Shown here one piece after another: positions 46,938-54,644 of a DNA stretch of 64,000 nucleotides. How positions within the stretch are numbered: position 1 is the first letter of the stretch; each line of letters opens with the position of its first letter. The notes under the pieces were generated by a model. That model was given only the letters and a program-made list of their open reading frames with translations. It was not told the origin of the DNA and made no database searches. The stretch is from Salinimonas lutimaris. Lineage in GTDB: Bacteria > Pseudomonadota > Gammaproteobacteria > Enterobacterales > Alteromonadaceae. A program made the position numbers and the translations under genes. The stretch spans positions 2,938,001-3,002,000 of the forward strand of contig NZ_CP036536.1 of NCBI RefSeq assembly GCF_005222225.1, read 5' to 3'.

Positions 46938-47312
46938 CTAAAGGACACGAAAAACAGCCTCTATTTGCTCATTCGATAACGGACCATACTTATCCTCACA
47001 CATAAAGCAGAAATGAGCACCTGCTGATTTACCAAGCTCTTGAAATAACCTCAATTCGGACGTTGTATAGCCGCCCTCAAAAGTTGGAGTCAAATGGATA
47101 AGAAGAACTGGCTTATAAATTTTATGAATTAGTTGGCAATGCTTACTCAATACCTGCTTTAGAGAGCTTTCTAATGCCCTCCAGTCACCGAGCAATGTTC
47201 GTGAGTTTGATAATTCATTGCACAAAGTAATTTCTTCGTACTCATCACCAAATTTTCGGCTCACAAATCGATCTTGATAAACTTTAATGTAAATTTTTCT
47301 ACGAAACTTCAT
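46938..47312 (-). CDS. hypothetical protein, integron cassette B2
   Basis: 124 residues from ATG 47312 (MKFRRKIYIKVYQDRFVSRK). An upstream in-frame extension to 47402 runs through the attC and is not real. The start lies 7 bases after the attC core. I do not recognise the family. The pattern looks like a small mixed alpha/beta cytoplasmic protein with a conserved-looking LLIHLTPTFEGGYT stretch. Confidence 0.65.
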   Translation of the reverse strand: MKFRRKIYIKVYQDRFVSRKFGDEYEEITLCNELSNSRTLLGDWRALESSLKQVLSKHCQLIHKIYKPVLLIHLTPTFEGGYTTSELRLFQELGKSAGAHFCFMCEDKYGPLSNEQIEAVFRVL

Positions 47313-47318
47313 CTTTGC

Positions 47319-47432
47319 GCATAACACTCGCATAAAGGGAAAAATACGTAAGCTATAATACCGAGCGAAGCGAAGGGAGCCTATGTATTTTTTCCCTGGC
47401 AAGCGTAGCGAGTGTTAATGCGCTTGTTATAC
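47319..47432 (-). other. attC site of cassette B3
   Basis: On the minus strand it starts GTATAACAAGCGC, has the outer arm AACACTCGC pairing with GCGAGTGTTATGC at the other end, and an inner arm GGGAAAAAATACAT pairing with ACGTATTTTTCCC. This is a clear extrahelical-hairpin type palindrome. Its left end overlaps the stop of the B3 gene. Confidence 0.85.
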
Positions 47433-48029
47433 GCCCCTAAAACTTAGCTGAAGGTTCAAATAACTATATATCTCATTTAAAAATGCAGTTTTATAAAAGT
47501 AGCGGTGGTTGCCTAACATAGCGGAATCGATAACGAAGCCAGTTCGCTGAAGTCTTGAAAGTAGCACATAAGCTAAGTCCTCTTGAATACAAAGCATACT
47601 TGCTATTTTATCTATGGCCTCTTTATTTTTTTCCCCAACACGTTCAACTTCATTACTTGAAGAGAAAGGGAGGTAATTTTTGGCTATATCAAGTATTAAT
47701 ACTTCTCTATACGAGAGTTCTGAAAATATTGTTATGGCCTCATGGTACAAATCGGGTAATTTCGATATTAAGTTTGAGTTTATGCCGCATAAGAAAACTT
47801 GTATCAATAAATCTATTTTTTCATTGGATGTGGCTTTGTCAATAGCTTCATTTGTCTTTAGAAAGCAAGATATAAAGCTGTCCGATTCAAGTTCTGCCTG
47901 AGAGATACTAATATCACCTTCGGTTAGGGCTGTGATAATTCTTTCGAAGCGTTTTTTGCGATAGCTGCTTACAGCTAAATCGAAAGTTTTTGTTAAAGCA
48001 GCCTTTCCAACTAAACTAGTTTCTATCAA
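47427..48029 (-). CDS. hypothetical protein, integron cassette B3
   Basis: About 200 residues. The frame is open to 48083, but that part overlaps the attC of cassette B4, so TTG 48029 (reading LIETSLVGKAALTKTF) is the likeliest start. The protein is helical and soluble with no recognised motif. The C-terminal segment (LLSRLQRTGFVIDSAMLGNHRYFYKT) looks like a small winged-helix or DNA-binding-like tail, but that is only an impression. It may belong to the DUF4393-like group, uncertain. The frame is intact. Confidence 0.6.
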   Translation of the reverse strand: MIETSLVGKAALTKTFDLAVSSYRKKRFERIITALTEGDISISQAELESDSFISCFLKTNEAIDKATSNEKIDLLIQVFLCGINSNLISKLPDLYHEAITIFSELSYREVLILDIAKNYLPFSSSNEVERVGEKNKEAIDKIASMLCIQEDLAYVLLSRLQRTGFVIDSAMLGNHRYFYKTAFLNEIYSYLNLQLSFRGV

Positions 48030-48044
48030 AACAACCTCACTGGC

Positions 48045-48152
48045 GCATAACTTTTCAATAACGGGCGCAGGCACGTAGGGCATAATGGCGAAGCCGCCCT
48101 GCGTGTATGCGTCCCAGCGAACGTAGTGAGTGAGTTTATTGAGTTGTTATGC
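48045..48152 (-). other. attC site of cassette B4
   Basis: On the minus strand it starts GCATAACAACTCAATAA and ends CCCGTTATTGAAAAGTTATGC, with centre CGCAGGGCGGCTTCGCC and CATTATGCCCTACGTGCCTGCG. The outer arms CAATAA/TTATTG and the GCATAAC/GTTATGC cores are perfect complements. Confidence 0.88.
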
Positions 48153-48162
48153 GAACTCTTGA

Positions 48163-48579
48163 TTAGTCCTTGTTCCATTCTTTTGCTGCTCCTAACGTTG
48201 GACCTAATGGAAAGACTGATGCAACAACAAGGAAATAACGTGTACTATTTTTTTCATCTATCTGAAAAATCCCTGAGGACAAGAAATACAACGCTGCAAT
48301 AATTCCAAAAGACCAAAAAAACAAAATAGCAAACTTGATGAAGTTAGGATTTGATTTAGCAAACGGATTTATCTTCTGAAATCCAATTAGTGTGCTTGAC
48401 ATAATCATGCCCGCGAAGAACATAAATAGTGTCATCAGCGGGGCCGCAATAATTAAAGCAATCTCTACTTGAACAACAAAGCCCAATAATACTGAAAAAC
48501 CGCACCATAATAAGGCTATCTTCGTTAGCCATTTTTCAGACAATAAAATGTAGTGATTAAAATTTAACCTAGATAGCAC
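48163..48579 (-). CDS. small membrane protein, integron cassette B4
   Basis: 138 residues with about four TM helices (for example IALLWCGFSVLLGFVVQVEIAL, ALIIAAPLMTLFMFFAGMIM, FIKFAILFFWSFGIIAALYF, FLVVASVFPLGPTLGAA). Start is GTG 48579 with AGGATA 8 bases upstream. It begins shortly after the attC core of cassette B5. No family was recognised. A role in the envelope or in phage exclusion is possible but not supported by anything seen. Confidence 0.65.
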   Translation of the reverse strand: MLSRLNFNHYILLSEKWLTKIALLWCGFSVLLGFVVQVEIALIIAAPLMTLFMFFAGMIMSSTLIGFQKINPFAKSNPNFIKFAILFFWSFGIIAALYFLSSGIFQIDEKNSTRYFLVVASVFPLGPTLGAAKEWNKD

Positions 48580-48595
48580 GAATTATCCTGTGTTC

Positions 48596-48703
48596 GTATA
48601 ACTTCCAAATATGGGGCGCAGACATGTGTGCAAAAATGGCGAAGCCGCGCACATGTTTGCGTCCCAGCGAGCGACAGCGAGAGCCATAATTTGCTTGTTA
48701 TGT
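48596..48703 (-). other. attC site of cassette B5
   Basis: On the minus strand it starts ACATAACAAGCAAATTATGG, has inner arms GGGACGCAAACATGTGCGCGG and CACACATGTCTGCGCCCC, and the GCTTCGCCATTTTTGC loop that the other B sites share. It ends AAGTTATACG. Confidence 0.88.
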
Positions 48704-48724
48704 GCGTTTAAAAACAACAGCATA

Positions 48725-48991
48725 TTAATTGCGCAAATAGGTACCAAACTTAAGCGTCTGCTTGGCTGTATAAAAGACCATTATTGCTAAAACTACCAGA
48801 GAGAGAAAGAAAATAAACGATGTTGGAAAATGATTAAGGATTCTTGCTTTTCGGCTAACAAATTCAATGGAGCTTCCATCTTGCCACATTTCGAAAACTA
48901 ACTTGGATAACCAGCCCGTACCAATAGTAACTAGCCACAATGCCAACGCTGCCAAAAAAGCAATTTCCATATCACCGTTTTCTTTCTGCAT
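48725..48991 (-). CDS. small membrane protein, integron cassette B5
   Basis: 88 residues from ATG 48991 (MQKENGDMEIAFLAALALWL), two TM helices separated by a charged loop (EMWQDGSSIEFVSRKARI). This is the first cassette of array B, starting about 20 bases after the core GTTATGTGC at 49003-49012 (minus strand). The function is unknown. Confidence 0.65.
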   Translation of the reverse strand: MQKENGDMEIAFLAALALWLVTIGTGWLSKLVFEMWQDGSSIEFVSRKARILNHFPTSFIFFLSLVVLAIMVFYTAKQTLKFGTYLRN

Positions 48992-49002
48992 GTTACTCCA
49001 AG

Positions 49003-49012
49003 CACATAACAT
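49003..49012 (-). other. attI/attC core heading array B
   Basis: GTTATGTGC on the minus strand marks the integrase-proximal boundary of cassette B5. Upstream DNA to 49330 is AT-rich and holds a 12-bp inverted repeat (49132-49143/49234-49245), but no LexA box or intact attI was recognised. Confidence 0.5.
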
Positions 49013-49131
49013 CTTATTATGAAGACTTCACAGTAACTCGCATCCACTTGCACTGTTTTGCTACACAACTACTTAACTAATATCAGTACCTTATATTAAT
49101 AGCCAACTACTTTTCCATCAAAATTTTGCGT

Positions 49132-49245
49132 ATTACTGAGAACTCTCTTTAATCACGACCCCAACAAGCCATCAACCCTATACTTTTCAATGCTTTACAT
49201 TTCATGATCGCTAATTCACTGTATTTATTTAGCGTTCTCAGTAAT
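49132..49245. repeat. 12-bp inverted repeat flanking 90 bp
   Basis: ATTACTGAGAAC at 49132-49143 and GTTCTCAGTAAT at 49234-49245 are perfect complements. This is the size of a small MITE or of a degenerate palindromic site, lying in the attI region of array B. Confidence 0.5.
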
Positions 49246-49330
49246 TGCAATACTAAAGCTGAACATTAACCCACACACAGTACAAGCTACAGAGTATTTC
49301 TGTTGATTTTATAATGTATGTATCGAGTAA

Positions 49331-49786
49331 GCTCAGAAACTACTTAAAAGCCCGGTTCTGGAAGAAATTCGCAATATCATGAGGATCAGGCATTACTCTA
49401 TTCAGACTGAAAAAACTTATCGGCATTGGATGAAGTAGTTTATTTTTTCAATAAAAAACGCCCATCGAAAGATCTAGTCAAACAAGAGGTAACTGCATCT
49501 TGAATTCACCTTGCTATCGACAGGCACGTTGCCTCTTTCAATTAAAATCTTGCACTGTGCGCTATCATATTTATGCATAAACACTTCTTTAAACGGGAGT
49601 TAACGCTTTTACCAGATACGTTTCGAGCCAGAGCGAGTAGCTACGGTACTCAGCGAGAGTGAAGCAATGAGCATCATTGACCAGAAGAATACAAAATATG
49701 ACCTGATGTATTCATTCACTTATGGTTGTGGCATACGCACAGCTGACCTGCGCTGCTTTGCTGCTAACTGCGCACCTATCCAGCAT
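49331..49786 (+). pseudogene. intI: integron integrase intI, N-terminal two-thirds, degenerate (relic B)
   Basis: No intact ORF exists, but stitching the three frames gives IntI sequence in order: KSPVLEEIRNIMRIRHYSIQ, TEKTYRHWMK*, a frameshift in a T run, FNKKRPSKDLVKQEVTAS*, then HLAIDRHVAS, another shift, ALCAIIFMHKHFFKRELTLL, PDTFRARASSYGTQRE, a stop, then EAMSIIDQKNTKYDLM and YGCGIRTADL, which stands where integrases have LYGSGLRLMEL. It stops at 49786, where the GGDEF/EAL gene ends on the other strand, so the catalytic C-terminal domain is lost. Its orientation (divergent from the cassettes) and position are those of a real intI. Confidence 0.85.
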
Positions 49787-51676
49787 TTATTTTTTCAGCA
49801 GTGCCAGAAATTCAGGCCATGCAAGCGGGCGGGATAAATAATATCCCTGAGCCCAGTCACAGCCGAGGTCTTTAAGATAGGTCAGCTGCTCCTGGGTTTC
49901 TACGCCTTCGGCGATTACCCGCAGATTATACAGCCGGGCCAGACTTTGGATAATCATGACCATTTTGTTGCGCGCCTCGCGCTCAGAAAACAGATCATTG
50001 ACAAAAGAGCGGTCTATTTTCAGGCAGTGAGCCGGGTAATGAATAAGCTGATTAAACGCTGTGTAGCCGGTGCCAAAATCATCCAGCGCAATTGACACGC
50101 CCAGTTCATGCAGCGCATTGAGTGTAGCCAGGCAGGCCGGGTCTCCGGCCACAAAGGCGGTTTCAGTAATTTCGAGTTCAATGCATTGCGGGGCAATATT
50201 GTGCGAGGTAATAAGCTGCTTTACCTGAGCAGGAAACTGTTCATTGTGCAGCTCTACACCCGAGATATTGATGCAGACCTTGCCAGTAAAACGGTGCTCT
50301 TTTTGCAAAGCCACCTGTGCTTTTAAGGCATTCTCGATAACCCACAAATCAATATCTTTAATCAGGCCAGTGGCTTCGGCCACCGGAATAAACTGATCCG
50401 GGCCAAGGCCTTCCAGCGCCGGACTGTTACATCTGAGTAGCGCCTCAAAGGCCACAATATGATTATCAGCGCAACTGAATATAGGCATGTACACCAGCGA
50501 AAAATGCCCTTCATTCAGAGCCTGCTTGAGGCCGTTTTCGATGCGCTGGCGCTGATAGAGCTTATCGGCTATCTCCTGAGTAAAGAACCGAAAGCAGTTA
50601 CGCCCGTTATGCTTGGCATCATACATTGCAGCATCGGCGTAGTTGAGCAAATCCACCGGGGTGGTGGCATCATCAGGATACACGGCAATACCCATACTGG
50701 CGTAGGTAGCGTGATTAACATTATCGACTTCAAAACCACCGTCGAAAATTCCCAGAATACGGGATGCCACACTGCTGGCGTCCAGTGGATCTTTTATATT
50801 CGGCAGCAGGACTACAAATTCGTCGCCTGCCAGCCTGGCCAGACTTTCGGTTTGCTGGCTAAATACCTGATCGGTTGGGCGGATTACCTCTGCCAGGCGG
50901 TCGCTGAATTTACGCAGCAAGCGGTCACCGGCTTCATGGCCATACTGGTCATTGACCTGCTTAAAGTTATCTAAATCGATATACAATAACCCGACCCGCT
51001 GTTTATCTTTTTTCGCCCGGCTTAATAAACGCTCCAGATTAGTTTTAAAGCTCCAGCGGTTAGGAAGCCCGGTCAGGGTGTCGTAGTAAGCCATTTTGCG
51101 AATATCATCATTATGCAATTGCATAATGGTTTGATAAGACTTTTCTTCTGAGCGCAGTGCAGCCAGACAAATCGCATTTAACGCCAGCGTGGTCAGCACA
51201 AAGCGAAGGCCTTCCACCAGGGTATAGCTGGTCATGAGCAACGCCGACAAAGGGGTAAATAAAAGCAGACTACTGGCAATACCAAACAGACTGAACATGA
51301 TCACCGCCGACCAGAAGCGGTTAATAAACAAGTTAATAGCCAGGATGGGGTAAATCCAGAGAATACCGGTGTTATCTTTGCCGCCGGTCACCAGCAGGCT
51401 GAGCGACAACACCAGCAGAATAATACTCAGTATTGTGGCAGCGCGCTCCACGTTCCCGCTTTGCTTTAACAGATACAGATTGAGCAGGCCGACCAGAGTA
51501 TTGCCGGTCAATATGCTGCCCAGAACAGGATTATTATCAAGGTAGCTGTATGCTCCCAGTGCCAAAAGAAATATAGCACCGATAATGGTCAGCACCTGGC
51601 AAAGCAAATAGCGTCGCCGGTACCGCACCGCCATCATTTCCTGTTGTCCGGCGGTAATTTGTGATGAGGTCAGCAA
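49787..51676 (-). CDS. GGDEF/EAL cyclic-di-GMP protein with membrane sensor
   Basis: 629 residues. The N-terminus has six or seven TM helices (about residues 25-190, a membrane sensor of no named family). The GGDEF domain has RLAGDEFVVLL, where Ala replaces the first Gly, a substitution usually compatible with activity. The EAL domain has FEALLR, ELEITE, DDFGTGY, KIDRSFV and EGVE, all the metal and catalytic residues of an active phosphodiesterase. Net activity is uncertain. It is a single gene on the minus strand with its 3' end abutting the intI relic. Confidence 0.92.
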   Translation of the reverse strand: MLTSSQITAGQQEMMAVRYRRRYLLCQVLTIIGAIFLLALGAYSYLDNNPVLGSILTGNTLVGLLNLYLLKQSGNVERAATILSIILLVLSLSLLVTGGKDNTGILWIYPILAINLFINRFWSAVIMFSLFGIASSLLLFTPLSALLMTSYTLVEGLRFVLTTLALNAICLAALRSEEKSYQTIMQLHNDDIRKMAYYDTLTGLPNRWSFKTNLERLLSRAKKDKQRVGLLYIDLDNFKQVNDQYGHEAGDRLLRKFSDRLAEVIRPTDQVFSQQTESLARLAGDEFVVLLPNIKDPLDASSVASRILGIFDGGFEVDNVNHATYASMGIAVYPDDATTPVDLLNYADAAMYDAKHNGRNCFRFFTQEIADKLYQRQRIENGLKQALNEGHFSLVYMPIFSCADNHIVAFEALLRCNSPALEGLGPDQFIPVAEATGLIKDIDLWVIENALKAQVALQKEHRFTGKVCINISGVELHNEQFPAQVKQLITSHNIAPQCIELEITETAFVAGDPACLATLNALHELGVSIALDDFGTGYTAFNQLIHYPAHCLKIDRSFVNDLFSEREARNKMVMIIQSLARLYNLRVIAEGVETQEQLTYLKDLGCDWAQGYYLSRPLAWPEFLALLKK

Positions 51677-51835
51677 GAATCAGCCCCGCAGCGGGGACAA
51701 ATGACACACTCAGGCATATCTACAGCTTTTATTGTTTTGTATGCATAAGATAAGCATAGTGCAGCCCGATGACGCTTTCAACTGGCAATTCAGGCTGTTA
51801 TCACACAGACTATTTATCCGGGTACGGTAAGTTAT

Positions 51836-51958
51836 CTAGCGGCCTTGCCGGGTATTTTTCATAATCAGGTACGCATAGTAAGCCATCAGCCCAATAATCA
51901 TTCCTATGCCCAGCAGCGAGCTCCACACCACCGGATCAGTTAATAATGCGATCAACAT
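51836..51958 (-). CDS. DUF3149-like single-helix membrane peptide
   Basis: 40 residues, too short for usual cut-offs. It has one TM helix (SLLGIGMIIGLMAYYAYLIM) after a short N-terminus and a basic tail. AGGAGA stands 7 bases before the ATG. The size and composition fit the DUF3149 group of small gammaproteobacterial membrane proteins, whose function is unknown. Confidence 0.65.
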   Translation of the reverse strand: MLIALLTDPVVWSSLLGIGMIIGLMAYYAYLIMKNTRQGR

Positions 51959-52073
51959 ACTTTTCTCCTGTGTTTGCTACAGCAAGTATGTATGAGAAAC
52001 GCTGATACCTGACTGATCAGGATCAAAAAACAATCAGGTGAGAAAAAATACAACTATTTTAAAAAACAGTATT

Positions 52074-52092
52074 GCAAATCATTCTCATTTAC
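52074..52092. promoter_or_regulatory. Fur box (orphan, drives 52095-52186)
   Basis: The reverse strand reads GTAAATGAGAATGATTTGC, 13 of 19 positions as in the Fur consensus GATAATGATAATCATTATC, including the AATGA(G)AAT core. It is about 75 bases from a terminator with no ORF between them. Confidence 0.7.
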
Positions 52093-52094
52093 AA

Positions 52095-52186
52095 TAATCT
52101 GGCTGTGCCTGTTCGACGTTGGGTAATAAAACGGTCTTGGCTTAGCGTCGGTGTTGGGTGGGTGTGTGGTGCGCCCACCCTTCTTT
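52095..52186 (+). ncRNA. candidate Fur-controlled small RNA
   Basis: A Fur box at 52074-52092 overlaps a likely sigma70 -10 (TACAAT, 52090-52095), and the next landmark is an intrinsic terminator GGGTGGG-N11-CCCACCC-TTCTTTTA (52156-52187). The intervening ~65 bases contain no start codon with a reading frame. This is the organisation of RyhB/PrrF-type iron-responsive sRNAs, but the sequence does not match the enteric RyhB core by eye. Existence of the RNA is inference. The exact 5' end is not known. Confidence 0.5.
52156..52186 (+). terminator. intrinsic terminator of the candidate sRNA
   Basis: The stem GGGTGGG/CCCACCC with an 11-base loop is followed by TTCTTTTA. Confidence 0.8.
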
Positions 52187-52214
52187 TATTGCAAGAAGGA
52201 TGAGCATTTAGCAA

Positions 52215-52850
52215 TCAGGAAAACAGCTTCCAGAACCAGCTTTTCTGCAAATCTTCTTCACAGGTTTTCAACTGGGTTGCATAGCGTAAAGAGCGGGCTT
52301 TCACTTTGGCCGCCACTTTTTTCAGCCAGGGCTTACGATTATAGGATTTACGTTTGTATCCGCCCCACCCTTCGTGATAATTCAGATACTGACTGTACGC
52401 ATCCCACTTTGATGTACCATTGACCACATAGGATTTGTAAATATACCAGCCCATAAAATCCATGGCGTCGTCAAAGTCATCCCGATCGGCCCAGCCATTG
52501 CCGGTCTCTTTTATATAGTCTGACCAAGTGATGGTTTTAGCCTGCGAATAACCGTATGCAGAGCTTACCCGCCCCCAGGGAATTAAGCCAAAAAACACAT
52601 AGTCGCGTGGTGGCAGTGCATTGTGCCGGAAAGAACTTTCCTGATACATGATGGCCATGGGGACATGAATCGGCACGCCCCATTTGTCCCGTGCGTCAGC
52701 GGCGGCGTCGTACCAGTCTTCTTTTTCATAGAAAATCTTGCAGATATTACTGCTGTCTTTAGGCGGGGCTGTTGCGCAGCCAGTGAGCGCAACAGCAACA
52801 AATGAGGAAATTAAAAAAAATTTGCCAATCTCTGGGAACTTTCTCGCCAT
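52215..52850 (-). CDS. lipoprotein with lysozyme/SLT transglycosylase fold
   Basis: 211 residues. Lipobox LTGC at about residue 24 (VAVALTGCATAPP). The SLT-type domain has the catalytic-glutamate motif AIMYQESSFRHNA and later AYGYSQAKTITWSDYI and YLNYHEGWGGY, as in lytic transglycosylase-like lipoproteins of Alteromonadales and Vibrio. It is predicted to be anchored in the outer membrane and act on peptidoglycan. It is a single gene. Confidence 0.85.
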   Translation of the reverse strand: MARKFPEIGKFFLISSFVAVALTGCATAPPKDSSNICKIFYEKEDWYDAAADARDKWGVPIHVPMAIMYQESSFRHNALPPRDYVFFGLIPWGRVSSAYGYSQAKTITWSDYIKETGNGWADRDDFDDAMDFMGWYIYKSYVVNGTSKWDAYSQYLNYHEGWGGYKRKSYNRKPWLKKVAAKVKARSLRYATQLKTCEEDLQKSWFWKLFS

Positions 52851-52903
52851 CCGGTGTCCAAACTACTGTTCTAGCAAAATGTGTGTTTCCCTGGAACGCT
52901 TTT

Positions 52904-52932
52904 GACGCCTGACACCCTGTCAGGCGTTTTTT
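52904..52932 (+). terminator. hairpin with + strand T tract between two minus-strand genes
   Basis: CGCCTGACA-ccc-TGTCAGGCG followed by seven T on the + strand, while both flanking genes (gshA upstream, the lipoprotein downstream) are on the minus strand. On the minus strand the hairpin is preceded by A7 and followed by no T tract, so the good terminator faces antisense transcription. Confidence 0.6.
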
Positions 52933-54518
52933 TATGCCCTGGGTTCGTTGTAATAATCACGAATAAAGGTTTCAAAGTCCTTTTCGTCTGCGTTTTCAAT
53001 ATCCTGCTGCGCTTTCAGTGATGCCTGCGCCTGAGCAGTAAAATCCTGCTCTGAGTAGTGAGTATACTCATGGCTGTCAAATACGTCTGCATATTCTTTT
53101 GCCAGCAACAGACCCAGCGCTGAATTATCTGCGTTATCTTCCAGCAGCGTATTTAAAATACGCCCTGACGGTGTTTTATCCGGGTCAGTCAACTTTTCGC
53201 GCTGGTCAGCTACAGCTTGTGAAAACTGTGTAGAGTTATTCGCTGTATCCAGTACAGCGGCCACCGCATCAAATTTCTTAAATAAATCTTCTGCCCATTG
53301 CTGCATTTTCAGTGGCTGACCATCAATATGCAGATCCAGCTCCGGATTACGGCCTTCCAGTACCACTGCATCCATATTGTCGCGTGCTTCAGCAATACTG
53401 TCAGGGGTAAGCTCTTCGCTGGGCATCATCAGGCAGGTCAGCAGGTATACATCCAGGAAATCCATCTGGGTTTCTTCAATGCCTGTGGGTGAAAACGGAT
53501 TTATATCCAGTGCCCGCACTTCAATATAATCCACACCACGGCGCACCAGCGCATCGGTCGGTTTTTCCATTGAACGGGTGGGCTGTTTCGGGCGAATGGG
53601 CGAATACAGTTCGTTTTCAATTTGCAGGATGTTCTTGCTTAACTGCTGCCAGTTGTCCTGTTCACCGGCGGCAAACTGAGTAAACCGGGTGGATGGCGTG
53701 TCCATTGCACCACGTAGCAGACGAACGTAGTTATCCAGTCGGTTATAACAAATCTGCAAGGCGGATTGCTCTGCGTTGGTATAGCCTAAATCACTCATTC
53801 GCAGTGATGTGGCGTAAGGTAGGTAATACGTGCCGTTACCCACTTTGCTAAACGGCATTTTGTGTTCTTTGCCTTTAAGAAAAGAAGCACACAGCGCCGG
53901 AGAGGCACCAAACAGATATGGAATTAACCAACAGGTTCGGCGATAGTTACGGATCAACGAGAAATAATCTGCCGCCACCTGTTCTTTGGTATGCTCCTGA
54001 CCATGCAGCTTTGCCCAGTGAGCCCAAAAACTATCGGCAAATGAGAAGTTAAAATGCACACCGGCAATAGCCTGCATCATGCTGCCATAACGGTTTTTCA
54101 AGCCAACCCGGTATACCTTTTTCATTTTACCCACATTGGAGCTGCCAAAGTCGGCAATAGGAATACTGTTGTCATCCTCAATAAAGCAGGGCATGCTCAT
54201 GGGCCATAACAACTCATCACCTATGTTGTTTATCACAAATTTATGGATGTCTTTTAACTGTTCCATGGTTTGTGCAGCACTGTCTGCCGGAGGCGTAATA
54301 AATTCCAGTAATGACTCAGAAAAGTCTGTGGTAATACTGTCGTGGGTCAGGGTTGAACCGAGCGCTTTGGGGTGGCCTGTTTGAGCCAGCGCTCCGCTTT
54401 TTTCAATTCGTAATCCCTCTCGTTCCACCCCGCGCTGGCTTTGCGCCAGGCTGGTCAGGAACTCTTCAGAGCGCAGCGCATCCAAACGCTGATCGAAAGT
54501 CAGTTGAGTCACAGTCAA
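52932..54518 (-). CDS. gshA: glutamate-cysteine ligase
   Basis: The first step of glutathione synthesis, joining Glu and Cys through the gamma-carboxyl with ATP. 528 residues, the class-1 (E. coli-type) GshA length (518). The conserved N-terminus (GVEREGLRI), the metal/ATP motifs GVHFNFSF and the TRFTQFAAGEQ region are present. It is a single gene. Confidence 0.95.
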   Translation of the reverse strand: MTVTQLTFDQRLDALRSEEFLTSLAQSQRGVEREGLRIEKSGALAQTGHPKALGSTLTHDSITTDFSESLLEFITPPADSAAQTMEQLKDIHKFVINNIGDELLWPMSMPCFIEDDNSIPIADFGSSNVGKMKKVYRVGLKNRYGSMMQAIAGVHFNFSFADSFWAHWAKLHGQEHTKEQVAADYFSLIRNYRRTCWLIPYLFGASPALCASFLKGKEHKMPFSKVGNGTYYLPYATSLRMSDLGYTNAEQSALQICYNRLDNYVRLLRGAMDTPSTRFTQFAAGEQDNWQQLSKNILQIENELYSPIRPKQPTRSMEKPTDALVRRGVDYIEVRALDINPFSPTGIEETQMDFLDVYLLTCLMMPSEELTPDSIAEARDNMDAVVLEGRNPELDLHIDGQPLKMQQWAEDLFKKFDAVAAVLDTANNSTQFSQAVADQREKLTDPDKTPSGRILNTLLEDNADNSALGLLLAKEYADVFDSHEYTHYSEQDFTAQAQASLKAQQDIENADEKDFETFIRDYYNEPRA

Positions 54519-54644
54519 ATCTTCATCCAGTCAGTAAAAACGCTCCCCCACAATAGGGAGAGACAAAGTAAATTCAATGGCGTGTTATCACTAACACGAC
54601 AAACTGTTCGTTGTATCTGTTAACGTCTCATTAAGGCTTACAGA

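Noticed and set aside
49475-49580. 34-residue minus-strand ORF (starts MHKYDSAQC)
   Set aside because: On the other strand this stretch reads as clear IntI sequence (HLAIDRHVA, FFKRELTLL), so the minus ORF is a shadow.
52151-52423. 90-residue + strand ORF starting inside the sRNA terminator
   Set aside because: It overlaps the terminator and the antisense of the lipoprotein gene, and its composition is not protein-like. It is a shadow.
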